Shown: in pieces, positions 7,960-17,461 of the stretch | Position numbering within the stretch: position 1 is the stretch's first letter | Layout: each line of letters begins with the position of its first letter | Assembly (NCBI GenBank): GCA_025457665.1 | Contig: JALOTY010000003.1 | Coordinates: 1-64,000 of the forward strand | Length of the DNA: 64,000 nucleotides | Direction: 5' to 3' | Source: Akkermansiaceae bacterium | Lineage (GTDB): Bacteria; Verrucomicrobiota; Verrucomicrobiia; Verrucomicrobiales; Akkermansiaceae | Translations under genes and position numbers: made by a program | The notes under the pieces: model-generated | Told to the model about the DNA's origin: nothing | The model's database searches: none | The model's input: the letters and a program-made list of their open reading frames with translations, nothing else

Positions 7960-10092
7960 TCAGTTTTTGGAATATTGGTGCATGGAGAGAGCGATATCGC
8001 AAAGCAGCGATGCCCGCCAATAGGCTGCGAAGGCTTGCAGTCTCTGGTTGTCGTCGTTCGCATACCTTTTGAAGTCGGCAAGATTGAGATTCAGTGAAAT
8101 CGAATCCGGGATTGCTCCAATCTTTGCTTGAACGATGGAAGCTTTTCTCAATGCCCGCTCCCGAGTTGTATCAAGGCAGCGAACCAAGGCTTTGCGGTTC
8201 CCCATTTGATTCAGGCCATCGTTTTCGATCGCGGGATCGGTGGGAGCCTCGACCAATGGCGAGGGCGGTGGAAAAACATCCTGAATGAAGATGAGTTGGG
8301 CGAGCCCGACATAGGAATAGGCACTGAATCCAAAGATTCCCATGGGCTCGTGATCACGATTCAAATCGGGCATTTCGACATCTGCTCTGCCGAAGACATC
8401 CTTGTAGCGGGACTCTTCGTTCATTGCATCACCCGCAACCACGCTTTTTTCGGCAGCATATCGGAGGGGCGGAAAGTTTCGGTTCACCACCAGACCGTAA
8501 ACATCGTCTTGAAGTGATTCACCCTCTCTTCCGGCCGCATTCAGTCCCAATTTGGCGAGAACATTAAGATTGATATCCCGCTGGACATTGTTGGTCCTGA
8601 AATAGGCAAGCGATGCGCTCGCACCTTGAGAATAGTCGCTGGCCAGCGCTTTCAATACTTCCTCTTCAAAGGTAACGGGTGGGGAGTTATCCTGGCGGGA
8701 AAAGGTCATGAAATCCCGAATCGACATGGAACGCGCTTCAGTGAGCGAAAAATAAAGCGCGGCTCTCTCGAACCATTCAGAACTGAAATTGATCGCGTTG
8801 ATTCCGATCGATGGGTTTGCCCCGGGGTTCTTTGAGGAATCGTCGTATTCCTTGTCATCCAAAACGAAGCGAAGCCCGGAAAACATGCAGTTGCGGCCTG
8901 CGATAAAGTGGCTCTTGGCCTCACAAAGCAGGATTTCGGCATTCATCAAATTGATGCGGGTGGGGATTGACCCTTGCGTTGCGAGACCTTTGATCGCGAG
9001 TTCCATGGACTGCAATTGCTGCTCGGTCCGCTTGTATTGTTGAATGGCCTCGATCACGGCCTTGAAGTAAGGTCTCTGGAGCTTTGCGTGGAGAAGCCTC
9101 CTCTGTTTCTCATAATAGAGAGTATGGGCATGAAGCTGGATAAGCTCATAGTATGCGAGAATCGGAAGACCTTGTCTTTCAAGGTGCAAAGCATTGGTCA
9201 TCAACTCTTGTTGAAGCAGCCCCTCTTGGCGGTGCTCCGCTTCAAGCTGCGACGTCGAACCTTTGGATGTCTTTAGGCAGGACTGGTGGGTCTCTTCGAT
9301 GCGCTCCAGATTTCGATCAATTTCAAGGCGAAGTGAGGCGATCGCCGAGCGAATCTGGTTTTGGGTGATGACCGACAGTTCGGGAGGTGTCTTCAATTCC
9401 GTCAGTTCGCCTTCGAAGGACTTGCGGTCTTTGCCGGTGAGAAGGCGGTAGGCGTCGTTGATGTCAGCCAGTTCCACAGCGGTGACTCCGGCTTTCTCGG
9501 CAATTTCATTGATGTCGTTGTAGCTCTTGGTTTCCGGATCGTAAGACATCCTGGAACCGATGGGATATCCAAAGGTCTTGATTCCTCCCTTGATGGCACC
9601 CTCAAGTTTTTCACGGACGGCTCCGACAGGGCCGATCGATCCATCGGGATTGATGGTTCCGGTGATCGCCACCTCTTCCTTGATATCGACATTGTCGATC
9701 ATGGTGAGCAGGGTCGCGCTTGTGGCCATGCCAGCGGACGGGCCGTCAATGGCCTCATCCCCCATGACGAAGGTGATCTCATAGTCATTGAGCGATTTCC
9801 CCGCTTCCTGGACCGCGACAAAACTCGCGATCCAGCCTGCGGATTTGTAGGAGCGGCCGGTAGCATCGAATCTCCCTTCGAGGAAGGCAATTCGAGCCAT
9901 TGCCGCATCATTCTTGGTGAGTCGAATCCTCAGTGCGGTCACTCCTTCATCTTTGACTTTGCCTGCGCTGTCCTGCTGGACCCAGAGCACATTCACTTCT
10001 CTGCTCTGCTCGTTGGCGCCAACCGCAGTGACGAGCAACAATGCGAATTTCAGGACACCGAGGCATTTCAACCCAACCTTTTTTCCGACCAT
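7960..10092 (-). CDS. Exported Lon-type (S16 family) serine protease with helical C-terminal region
   Basis: The 710-residue protein has a signal peptide (VLKFALLLVTAVGANEQ) and then, at residues ~40-225, a Lon proteolytic domain. The nucleophile motif is DGPSAGM with Ser119, and the dyad lysine is Lys162 in VREKLEGA. The 43-residue spacing equals that of Ser679/Lys722 in E. coli Lon. There is no AAA+ ATPase module, so energy-dependent unfolding is not built in. Residues ~230-710 are long, mostly helical and unrecognised. It resembles other ATP-independent exported S16 proteins. It is followed at 15 bases by a glycine-zipper lipoprotein gene, suggesting a joint envelope role such as quality control. 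Confidence 0.8.
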   Translation of the reverse strand: MVGKKVGLKCLGVLKFALLLVTAVGANEQSREVNVLWVQQDSAGKVKDEGVTALRIRLTKNDAAMARIAFLEGRFDATGRSYKSAGWIASFVAVQEAGKSLNDYEITFVMGDEAIDGPSAGMATSATLLTMIDNVDIKEEVAITGTINPDGSIGPVGAVREKLEGAIKGGIKTFGYPIGSRMSYDPETKSYNDINEIAEKAGVTAVELADINDAYRLLTGKDRKSFEGELTELKTPPELSVITQNQIRSAIASLRLEIDRNLERIEETHQSCLKTSKGSTSQLEAEHRQEGLLQQELMTNALHLERQGLPILAYYELIQLHAHTLYYEKQRRLLHAKLQRPYFKAVIEAIQQYKRTEQQLQSMELAIKGLATQGSIPTRINLMNAEILLCEAKSHFIAGRNCMFSGLRFVLDDKEYDDSSKNPGANPSIGINAINFSSEWFERAALYFSLTEARSMSIRDFMTFSRQDNSPPVTFEEEVLKALASDYSQGASASLAYFRTNNVQRDINLNVLAKLGLNAAGREGESLQDDVYGLVVNRNFPPLRYAAEKSVVAGDAMNEESRYKDVFGRADVEMPDLNRDHEPMGIFGFSAYSYVGLAQLIFIQDVFPPPSPLVEAPTDPAIENDGLNQMGNRKALVRCLDTTRERALRKASIVQAKIGAIPDSISLNLNLADFKRYANDDNQRLQAFAAYWRASLLCDIALSMHQYSKN

Positions 10093-10245
10093 TGTTAGAA
10101 ATTGACGAGATCAAGCGGCAAGGGGCAAGAACAAAATTGTGTCCGTTGTGGTGCAAGCCCAATGAAGGTGGAGAGAATTCAACGCAACCATGGGCGTTGC
10201 GAATTCGCCCCGGTTAACAATGAATCCCGTTCATGTCCTGAATCC

Positions 10246-10911
10246 TCAATCTCCCCTAGGGAGAGTGGCGAGGAGGGTTTTGCGGAGGTCGGTCCAGCGG
10301 AGGGGGGTGCCGGTGAGGAAGCAGGAGGAATTGGCTTCGAGGGAAATCGAGAGAAGGCCGGGGTGGGTTTCGCGGAGGTAGCTGTGGAGATCGCGCGAGG
10401 CATCGGTCACCACCTCGATGCCGATCCCGGGAAGTCGTTGGCGGATTGCGTCGCTCCAACGTTCGATCCATGCCTTTTCCTCGGTCTGCGCTGGCGAATG
10501 ACGGAAACGGAGCGCCGTTCCCGCAGGTAGGGCGGGGGTGTCGACATGGACATGGACCGTCTTTTCCCCACGCTGGAGGGGGAGGGAAATCCGTGTGGAG
10601 AGGGCAGCGAGGAATCCGGTTTTCTGGCGTTCGTCGAGTTTGCGGCGTTGATCATCGGTCAGCCGCAGGGCGTGCTCGCTCCAGCGGGCCTCGTCATCGG
10701 GGTGGCGGGAGAGATCGATGAGCAGGCGGGTGTATTCCGCGTGGACGAGCTGGATGTGGACCTGCATGGCGATGCCCTGGGCGAGATTGAGGGCTCCGGG
10801 CGACCAACCGGCGGGAGACGTCAGGGTTTCTTCATGGCCATCAAAGAGGGCGCGATGCCACTCGGGGACGGAGGAAACGGCGGTGGTGCAGGAGGGGATG
10901 ATCGCGGTCAT
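10246..10911 (-). CDS. N-formylglutamate amidohydrolase-like protein
   Basis: This 221-residue protein has the pattern of the FGase family: an N-terminal VSSVPEWHRALF segment, the block ALNLAQGIAMQVHIQLVHAEYTRLLIDLSRHPDDE (RLLIDLxR is the family signature), and a C-terminal half with repeated histidines. The family hydrolyses N-formylglutamate or related amides using zinc, but the first histidine-bearing motif seems altered (IPSCTTAVS), so catalysis is uncertain. The start ATG at 10911 is 9 bases after the TamA-like stop, so it is the last gene of the tamB-tamA operon, an unusual partnership. Confidence 0.65.
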   Translation of the reverse strand: MTAIIPSCTTAVSSVPEWHRALFDGHEETLTSPAGWSPGALNLAQGIAMQVHIQLVHAEYTRLLIDLSRHPDDEARWSEHALRLTDDQRRKLDERQKTGFLAALSTRISLPLQRGEKTVHVHVDTPALPAGTALRFRHSPAQTEEKAWIERWSDAIRQRLPGIGIEVVTDASRDLHSYLRETHPGLLSISLEANSSCFLTGTPLRWTDLRKTLLATLPRGD

Positions 10912-10920
10912 GCTGGGCTG

Positions 10921-12918
10921 TTAGAAAGTGGTGCCGATGGCGAAGTGGAAGGTGCCGGAGGGGTCGCGGCCATCGCGCGTGAGGTTGTGGCCATATTCGA
11001 GACGGACGGGGCCGATGGGAAGATCAAGACGCAGGCCGAGTCCGGCGGCGACTTCCGGATCGCTGAGGCCGAAGTCCTCCCAATCGCGGCTCAGGCCACC
11101 GGCATCGATGAAAGCGACGCCGCGCAGCGGGCCGGCGAGGGAGCGGCTGTATTCGAGATTGGCGACCCACATGGCCTGGCCGCCGATGGGGTAGCCGGTG
11201 ATGGACCAGGGGCCCAATTCTCTTTCCCGGAAGGAACGGACGCTGCGGGCGCCGCCGGTGAAAAGGCGGAGATCGATGGGCAGGCGGCGGTCGTCGGCAG
11301 GGATAAGGAGGTGGCTGCGGAGACCGAGGGCAAGGCGGCCCTTGGAGCCGAGGGGATGGAGGTAGGAGCTTTCGAAACCGAACTTCGCGTAAGGCGTGGT
11401 GTCGCGACCGATGGCGGCACCGATTTCGAGCGGGATTTCCAGATGCCATCCGCTGGTGGGCATCACGGGGTTGTCGCGGTAATCGAGACGTTGATTGAAG
11501 AGGATGGCGGGATTCGAATAGTTGGTGGCTCCGAGGTTGGCGATGGGAATGCCATCGGAGCTGAGATCATTGATCGACCATCCGGCGATGAGTTCGAGGC
11601 GGTAGTGATCGTTGACCGGCCAGACGAGGGCGGCTTCGAAGCCGCTGCGGACGGCGTCGTATCCTTCGTAGTCGCGGGACTGGGCATAGAGCCTTGCCCG
11701 CCCGCTGATGTCGCTGCCATGGATCCAGGGATCGGAAACCGTGATGTCGCCGAGAATCGAGCGTTGGGAGATTTCCAGGCCTGCATTGAGATTGCGGACC
11801 TGGCCGAAGAGATTGCGGTCGTGGTAAGTGGCTCCGAGGATGGGGCCTTCAAAGGTATCGAAACCGGCACTGGTGGAAACGCCGCGGGCATCGGCTTCCT
11901 GAATGTGGAGCAGCGCATCCACAGTGCCATCGCCGACGGGCTGGAGTTCAGTGCGAAGCGTGGAAAAGGCCCCGGTGCCGATGATCTGGCCGATGCGTTT
12001 GCGGGCGAGTGTGCCATCGAGCGTGGTGCCCTTGAGATCGCGGAGGCGGACTTCGATGCGCTCGGGATTTGTCTTTTGCTGGCCGGTGAAGCGGATGTCG
12101 CGGAGGACGACCTTTTCACCCTTTTCGATGATGAACTCAGGCCGGACGGAGCGGTCGAGCACGACGAGTTTCATGCGGACGACGGCCTCGACGAAGCCCT
12201 GGGTCTGATAGACTTCGGCGACGCGGGCACGGAGGGCATTGAGCTGGGCGGTATGGGCGACCTCGCCGGTGTAGGAGGAAATGGCTGCCCTCAGGCCGGG
12301 TGGGGTTTCGCCTTGGAAAGTGGGAGCTGCGATGGTGAAAGAGGGACCGGCCTGAATGGCGAAATCGAAATCGATGCGGCCGGTTTTCGGGTTCTTGGTT
12401 TGCGAGGCGACCTCGATTTTCGCCGCATAGAATCCGAGGCTGCGGAGTTGGGCATCCATGAGAGCGATGCCTTCCTCAAGATCGGCCTTGCGAAAAGGGA
12501 CCTGCTTGAAACCGGCAGCGCGTTTGCGCGGGGTGAGGCGGAAGAGATCGATGAGGGCCTTGTGGAGCTTGGGATTCGGGATGCCGGAAACGGTGACATT
12601 GCCGAGAAGATCGCGTGGGCCTTCTTCGATGCGGAGCTGGATGGAGCGGGGGCCGAGGATTTTCCAGAAGATGACAACGTCATTGAAGCCGGCTTTCTGA
12701 TAGACCTCTTCGACCATGAAGGCGGCATCGGCGGCGCGGGAGGGTTTGGCGGGATGAAGATAAATGTGATCGAGTCGGCCGCCGAGGGCCTGGAGGAGCT
12801 GCTTCTCGGAAATGGAGGGGTCACCGGTGATGCGAACCTCAGTGCGGTCACGCTCGGCCGCGCGGGCGGGGAAAAACGCCAGCAGGGCAAGGACAAACGC
12901 GTGCAGGACGAAACGCAT
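10921..12918 (-). CDS. tamA: TamA/BamA-family outer membrane assembly protein
   Basis: The 665-residue protein begins with a signal peptide (FVLHAFVLALLAFFPARA). POTRA-like domains occupy roughly residues 25-310 and a C-terminal Omp85 beta-barrel residues 320-665. Barrel marks include GATYHDRNLFGQVRNLN, a VRSFRERELGP segment corresponding to the conserved VRGF/Y motif, and a terminal aromatic residue (HFAIGTTF), as needed for barrel insertion. The ATG overlaps the TamB stop by four bases (ATGA), indicating translational coupling. TamA and TamB jointly move autotransporters and phospholipids between the membranes. The assignment rests on domain order and the partner gene. Confidence 0.88.
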   Translation of the reverse strand: MRFVLHAFVLALLAFFPARAAERDRTEVRITGDPSISEKQLLQALGGRLDHIYLHPAKPSRAADAAFMVEEVYQKAGFNDVVIFWKILGPRSIQLRIEEGPRDLLGNVTVSGIPNPKLHKALIDLFRLTPRKRAAGFKQVPFRKADLEEGIALMDAQLRSLGFYAAKIEVASQTKNPKTGRIDFDFAIQAGPSFTIAAPTFQGETPPGLRAAISSYTGEVAHTAQLNALRARVAEVYQTQGFVEAVVRMKLVVLDRSVRPEFIIEKGEKVVLRDIRFTGQQKTNPERIEVRLRDLKGTTLDGTLARKRIGQIIGTGAFSTLRTELQPVGDGTVDALLHIQEADARGVSTSAGFDTFEGPILGATYHDRNLFGQVRNLNAGLEISQRSILGDITVSDPWIHGSDISGRARLYAQSRDYEGYDAVRSGFEAALVWPVNDHYRLELIAGWSINDLSSDGIPIANLGATNYSNPAILFNQRLDYRDNPVMPTSGWHLEIPLEIGAAIGRDTTPYAKFGFESSYLHPLGSKGRLALGLRSHLLIPADDRRLPIDLRLFTGGARSVRSFRERELGPWSITGYPIGGQAMWVANLEYSRSLAGPLRGVAFIDAGGLSRDWEDFGLSDPEVAAGLGLRLDLPIGPVRLEYGHNLTRDGRDPSGTFHFAIGTTF

Positions 12919-15900
12919 CAGCGGAAACGGATGAGATAGGTGACTTTGGCACGGGTCCGGCCTTCCTCACTGAATCCGGCGGTGAGGAGCCATTCGTCGC
13001 TGAGTTGGAAAGACGCGGAGTTGAATTTTCTGTTAGAGTAGGGGTCGCGTTCGCCGACTTGGAATTCCACCTTGTCGAGCACCTGGAGGAGAGGGCGGAG
13101 ACCGCGGGCGAGTTCGATGCGGCCACGGCGGACTTCTTCAATCAGAAGCTGGGCGGCGCGGGCGGAGGCGGCGCTGGTGTCCTCGACGCCTTCGCTGGTG
13201 GCACCGGTGGCGAGGAGGGTGAGGACTTCGCTTTCGGGAAGTGGAGGATTCGATGTGGTTTGGATGCGGGGATCGGAAGCAGAGCCATAAATGTAGAGAT
13301 CCACTTCGTAGGGACGGATGTTGGAGCGTCCGCGGATTTCCAAGGCGGGATCGAAGGGAGCATCCGGCCGGAAGACGACGCGGCCGGTGGGGATTTCCAA
13401 GGTGGAAAAGGGCAGCTGGGCCGTGATTTCCCGCAAGGTCGCGGCGCCGATAGGACGGGGGCTGCCGAGCGTGCCGCCGACGCGGGCGTCAAGGTAGATT
13501 TCGCCATTGCCGAGATTGCCGCGGATGAGGAAGGGGTTCTCGGTCTTGAGAGTGAGATCGAGAGTCCAATCGCGAAACGGCGCTGGCAGTCGCGAGAGGT
13601 TTTCGGCAGGGGTATCGGAATCGACGGAAGGCAACTGCGGTTCGGCGACATTGTTGATGGGCGCGCCGATGGGCAGGATTTCAAAGTCACGATAGAAGAC
13701 GCTGTCCACCATCGTCACGCTGCCGACGATGTTGGCCTTCTCCATGTCTCCCTGAATCCTGAGCTTCGTACTGGCGCGAGCAACGAGCGATTCATTCCGA
13801 GCGATGGGCAGAGCGTCGCCGGTGAGCGTGAGATCGAGGTCCTTGAGGGTGCCTTGGTCGAGTTTCGCGCTGCCTTGGGCTTGGAAAGGTCCGCCGGAAA
13901 GCATGCCAGAGAGGTCGGTGAGCTGAATGCTTGCAGGGGTGGCCTGAAGTCGGACTTTGCCATCCTTGAGGCGGGGCACGGAGGGGTCCGGGGTTTCGAA
14001 GGCGGCACCATCGACTGTTAGGGTGACCAGTGGCTTGGGATCGCCAATCGTGCCTGTGACTTCGCCCCGGAGATTGATTTCGCCGGCGAGCTTGCGGGCT
14101 TCCGGAAGGAAACGGGAAAAGAGGCCGATTTGGAATTTCTCGATCACTACCGTGGCATCGAGTGCGGCTTGACGGACGGTTTCCGGATCTTCGGCCCATT
14201 GCCGTGGGTCCCAGACGGTGAGCGCATCGATCACGGCGGGCGGATAGTCGGGAGCGGTGACGCCGCCTTCGATTTTGAGGGATCGCCCGCGTCCGGTGGC
14301 GCGAAGATCGAGATCGATGGGCGGGACAGCCGGCTGAGTGGTGAGGGAAATCGAGTTTCCGCGGAGCGTGAGATCGAGCGTGGGATCGCTGGGGGTGCCA
14401 CGGAGTTCGACGCTCAATTGAGCGCGGCTGGCATCGGGGAATCGAAAGCTTTCCGGGAGAAATGGATGCAAGCGGGCGAGAGGCAGGTCCTTGCCCGAGA
14501 ACTCGGCGGCGATGGGAGCGGACGAGCGCAGGATGGCTTTCCAATCGCTGAACTTCGCGGGCATGGGCAGGCTGGCCTGGCCTTCTAACAGCTTTAACTC
14601 GCCGTCCTGCCAGAGGATTTCCTGAAGGTCGACACGTTGCTCGGCAAGCCTGGCACGGGTGCGGAGTGTCTGATTCCCATGGCGGACTTCGAGTGAGGCG
14701 ATATCGGCATTTCCGGGCCAGTCGTAAGTGGCCTGGGCACGTGCCGAAACAGGTTGCTCCTCCGAACTGCGCTTCAGGGTGAAGGATGTGAGGTCGAGCT
14801 TCCCTTCATGCCGGGCATCCGGGAGATCTCCCGAGCCGGTCCAGGTGAGGCTGCCCTGCATGCCTTCCGGCAAACGAATGCCGAAGGGCGAGAGCCAAGG
14901 GGATAGCGAGGCAGGATCGAAATCGCGGGTATCCGCAGAGCCCGTGTAGCGGCGGGCTGCGGTGGAAAAGGTGCCTGTGGCATCGATCCCCGGCGCGCCG
15001 AAACTTGCACTGGCGAGGGATTTCCCATCCCAGGAGACATCGAGCTTCAGAGGCGGGGCGTCATCGGGCGAGACCAAGGTGATCGAGGCCGAGGCGGCCG
15101 GATTCCAACGGCGGGTGAAATCGGCCTCAAGCTCGGCCTTCAGCGCACCACGGGGCAGGGCGGGGAGTTCGGTGGGCTGGAGATAGCGGCGACGCAGGAA
15201 GTCGAGAGCCGGAGTCGTGGCGGCAATCTCCAAGCTGCCTCCGATTTTCCCCAGTCGAAACCCGGAGCGGCGCAGGACCTCGCCAGCCAGCCGGAGATCG
15301 ACAGGTGATCCGAGGCCGGAGCCGGTGAGCCTGGCGTCGATGTTAGATTCTGTTAGATCGAATTCCAAACGGGCATCATCCGCCGTCCATTCCTGCCACC
15401 GTGCTTCTTCAAATCCAAGGTTGAGGGAACCGGTGAGGGTTTGGAGGCCTTGATCGAGGCCGCGGAGATCGGCAGCGAAGGAAGTGATTCGGCCTTCGAG
15501 TGGAAGCTCGATGCCGAATTTCTCCAGGGTTTCCGGTACGGGCAGGGCTGCGCCGCTCAAGGTGGCCTTGGCCGTGAGAAGATCGGTCTCGATGGCGAGG
15601 CGGGATTCAAAAACGCTCAGTGATCCGGCGACTTGGATGCCATCGGGCGCGGGGAAACGGGCTCGGACTTGGGAGGCGACGACATCGGGGAGGATTTCGA
15701 GTCGATCGAGTTCCAGCGCATCGGGCTGTAAGACGAGGCTGCTTTCCTGGGCAGGAAGTCGCGAGTTGTTAGGCAGCAGGATGGAGCCGAGGCGGAGTTC
15801 GTAGCGATCCGATCCGGCGGGGTGAACAAGGTCGCTTGGAGCGAGATCGACAAGGGTTTCATTTCCCCTGCGGAGCGTCAGTTGAATCTCGCGGAGATCG

Positions 15901-16367
15901 ATCTCCACCGGGGCGAGTCGCTCCTGCCATTGTTGCAGGAGTTCGGCGGGCGACTTCGACGGGGATTTTTCCGGACCCTCGGGTTTCTTCGGTGGAAGGG
16001 CATCGAGATCGATGTCCGCTCGCAGGCCATGGATCGATAGTGATTCGATTTCGCCATGAATCACGCGAGTGGGGCGGTAGCGGAGGACGGCTTCATCGAG
16101 CTGGCCGACGCTTAGAAAGGGGCTTCCGCCAGCATCGACGGAGCGGAAGCGGATTTCACCCTGGGAGAGGCGGCCATCGAGTTCGAATTCACTCTTGATG
16201 CCGAGGGGCGGGAGGTAGTGATCGGCGGCGATGCGTGCCAGCCATCGCCAACCGGGTCCATCGATCCAGACCAGGGTGACCAGGAAGAGGAAAAGGAGCC
16301 ACCAGCGTTTCCGCCGCCACCGCGGACGGCGGGGCGGGGGTGTTTCGGCTGTCTCCTCATCACTCAT
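12918..16367 (-). CDS. tamB: TamB-like translocation and assembly protein (DUF490)
   Basis: The chosen ATG at 16367 gives 1149 residues; the frame is open 13 codons further up, but MSDEETAETPPPRRPRWRR is a natural start ahead of the anchor helix WWLLFLFLVTLVWI. The remainder is long, beta-rich and repetitive, as expected for the hydrophobic-groove bridge from inner to outer membrane (AsmA/TamB/VPS13-like). The last ~300 residues match the DUF490 domain, ending EVLTLLATG, LEVLDKVEFQVGE-like (here LLQVLDKVEFQVGERD) and LTAGFSEEGRTRAKV. It is the first gene of the operon with tamA, and it diverges from the K+ channel gene. Confidence 0.88.
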   Translation of the reverse strand: MSDEETAETPPPRRPRWRRKRWWLLFLFLVTLVWIDGPGWRWLARIAADHYLPPLGIKSEFELDGRLSQGEIRFRSVDAGGSPFLSVGQLDEAVLRYRPTRVIHGEIESLSIHGLRADIDLDALPPKKPEGPEKSPSKSPAELLQQWQERLAPVEIDLREIQLTLRRGNETLVDLAPSDLVHPAGSDRYELRLGSILLPNNSRLPAQESSLVLQPDALELDRLEILPDVVASQVRARFPAPDGIQVAGSLSVFESRLAIETDLLTAKATLSGAALPVPETLEKFGIELPLEGRITSFAADLRGLDQGLQTLTGSLNLGFEEARWQEWTADDARLEFDLTESNIDARLTGSGLGSPVDLRLAGEVLRRSGFRLGKIGGSLEIAATTPALDFLRRRYLQPTELPALPRGALKAELEADFTRRWNPAASASITLVSPDDAPPLKLDVSWDGKSLASASFGAPGIDATGTFSTAARRYTGSADTRDFDPASLSPWLSPFGIRLPEGMQGSLTWTGSGDLPDARHEGKLDLTSFTLKRSSEEQPVSARAQATYDWPGNADIASLEVRHGNQTLRTRARLAEQRVDLQEILWQDGELKLLEGQASLPMPAKFSDWKAILRSSAPIAAEFSGKDLPLARLHPFLPESFRFPDASRAQLSVELRGTPSDPTLDLTLRGNSISLTTQPAVPPIDLDLRATGRGRSLKIEGGVTAPDYPPAVIDALTVWDPRQWAEDPETVRQAALDATVVIEKFQIGLFSRFLPEARKLAGEINLRGEVTGTIGDPKPLVTLTVDGAAFETPDPSVPRLKDGKVRLQATPASIQLTDLSGMLSGGPFQAQGSAKLDQGTLKDLDLTLTGDALPIARNESLVARASTKLRIQGDMEKANIVGSVTMVDSVFYRDFEILPIGAPINNVAEPQLPSVDSDTPAENLSRLPAPFRDWTLDLTLKTENPFLIRGNLGNGEIYLDARVGGTLGSPRPIGAATLREITAQLPFSTLEIPTGRVVFRPDAPFDPALEIRGRSNIRPYEVDLYIYGSASDPRIQTTSNPPLPESEVLTLLATGATSEGVEDTSAASARAAQLLIEEVRRGRIELARGLRPLLQVLDKVEFQVGERDPYSNRKFNSASFQLSDEWLLTAGFSEEGRTRAKVTYLIRFR

Positions 16368-16486
16368 GACAGCTCTCACTGTGGACCCCGGGGGCCTGTG
16401 CGGCAACCCCGGAGGGAGGGAAAGCGTCGGTCGTGAGGTGCCTTGAAACTTGTGGCGCGGGCGATCCTTTGGCAGTGGCTTGGGCC

Positions 16487-17287
16487 ATGCAGACGAGGCG
16501 CGAGCGATGGCGTGAGGTGGTTTTCGAGGCTGAGACGCCAGCGGGGCGGCGATTCGATGTGACCTTGCTGATTCTCATCGGCCTGAGCGTGGCGGCAGTC
16601 GTTTTGGAGAGCGTGAAAGGGATTCGCGTCCGTTGGGGAGGTCTGTTGTGGACGGTGGAATGGATTTTCACGATCCTCTTCACCCTTGAATACCTCCTTC
16701 GGCTGTGGGTTTCGCGATCGGCGTGGAAATATGCGCGCAGCTTCTATGGGGTGGTGGACCTTCTTTCGCTTCTGCCCACTTACGTGGCCTTGTTTTTCCC
16801 TGGCGGGCAGGCACTGATGGTCATCCGCATTCTCCGCTTGCTGAGGGTTTTTCGGGTTCTGAAGATGATCCGCCACGTCAACGGCGCGGAATTGCTGATG
16901 CGCGCACTCTATGCCAGCCGGGCCAAGGTGAGCGTGTTTTTTCTGGCGCTGGCGACCATCGCTCTCATCGCGGGGACGCTGATGTATCTCGTCGAGGGCG
17001 AGGCCTCCGGCTACACCAGCATTCCGGTGGGGGTTTATTGGGCGGTGGTGACGATCACGACGCTGGGTTTCGGTGACATCACGCCGACCACGCCCTTGGG
17101 CCAGGCCATCACCACGGTGCTGGCCCTGACGGGTTACGCCGTGCTGGCGGTGCCGACAGGGATCGTTTCCTCAGAGATCTCCAAGCTGGATGGCGACGAC
17201 AGCTCCGATGCCTGTCCGTCCTGCGGTGTGCACGGGCATTTGCCCGACGCGCGCTACTGCCGGCGCTGCGGCGGCAGTCTGAGCTGA
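16487..17287 (+). CDS. Voltage-gated-type K+ channel with C-terminal zinc ribbon
   Basis: From the ATG at 16487 the protein has 266 residues (an upstream in-frame ATG at 16433 is less likely). It has six membrane segments. S4 is RILRLLRVFRVLKMIRH, with regularly spaced arginines, and the pore loop is VVTITTLGFGDITP, a TLGFGD filter in place of the usual TVGYGD. The last ~30 residues hold two CxxC pairs (ACPSCGV and CRRCGG), forming a zinc ribbon on the cytosolic tail. It should pass K+ across the inner membrane, gated by voltage or by a signal sensed by the tail. It diverges from tamB. Confidence 0.85.
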   Translation: MQTRRERWREVVFEAETPAGRRFDVTLLILIGLSVAAVVLESVKGIRVRWGGLLWTVEWIFTILFTLEYLLRLWVSRSAWKYARSFYGVVDLLSLLPTYVALFFPGGQALMVIRILRLLRVFRVLKMIRHVNGAELLMRALYASRAKVSVFFLALATIALIAGTLMYLVEGEASGYTSIPVGVYWAVVTITTLGFGDITPTTPLGQAITTVLALTGYAVLAVPTGIVSSEISKLDGDDSSDACPSCGVHGHLPDARYCRRCGGSLS

Positions 17288-17355
17288 TCGCACAGCCATG
17301 GTGCATACCTTGTTCCTACCGTTCCGGCCGATTGCATTTCTGTCCCGGAGGCTGG

Positions 17356-17385
17356 TTGACAAAGCGGGAGCGGCTTGGCCAATGT
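17356..17385 (+). promoter_or_regulatory. Possible promoter of the secretion/pilus operon
   Basis: A perfect -35 hexamer TTGACA lies at 17356-17361. CCAATG/CAATGT follows after 17-18 bases as a poor -10. It is about 75 bases upstream of the GTG at 17462, and no other consensus -35 is seen in this gap. Confidence 0.35.
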
Positions 17386-17461
17386 CCGTCAACGCCGATG
17401 GGTTGGACCGGGGATCGCCCGCGAAATCCGCGGCCCAAGCTCTTTCCCCAAAAAACCCCAC

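Noticed and set aside
10174..10205. Hairpin AATTCaACGC ... GCGTTgcGAATT between two minus-strand genes
   Set aside because: The stem is imperfect with no T-tract; it may be a protein site or chance.
10546..12939. 797-residue plus-strand open frame across tamA
   Set aside because: Its glycine/alanine/aspartate-rich product mirrors the TamA codons; the minus strand has signal peptide, barrel and operon logic.
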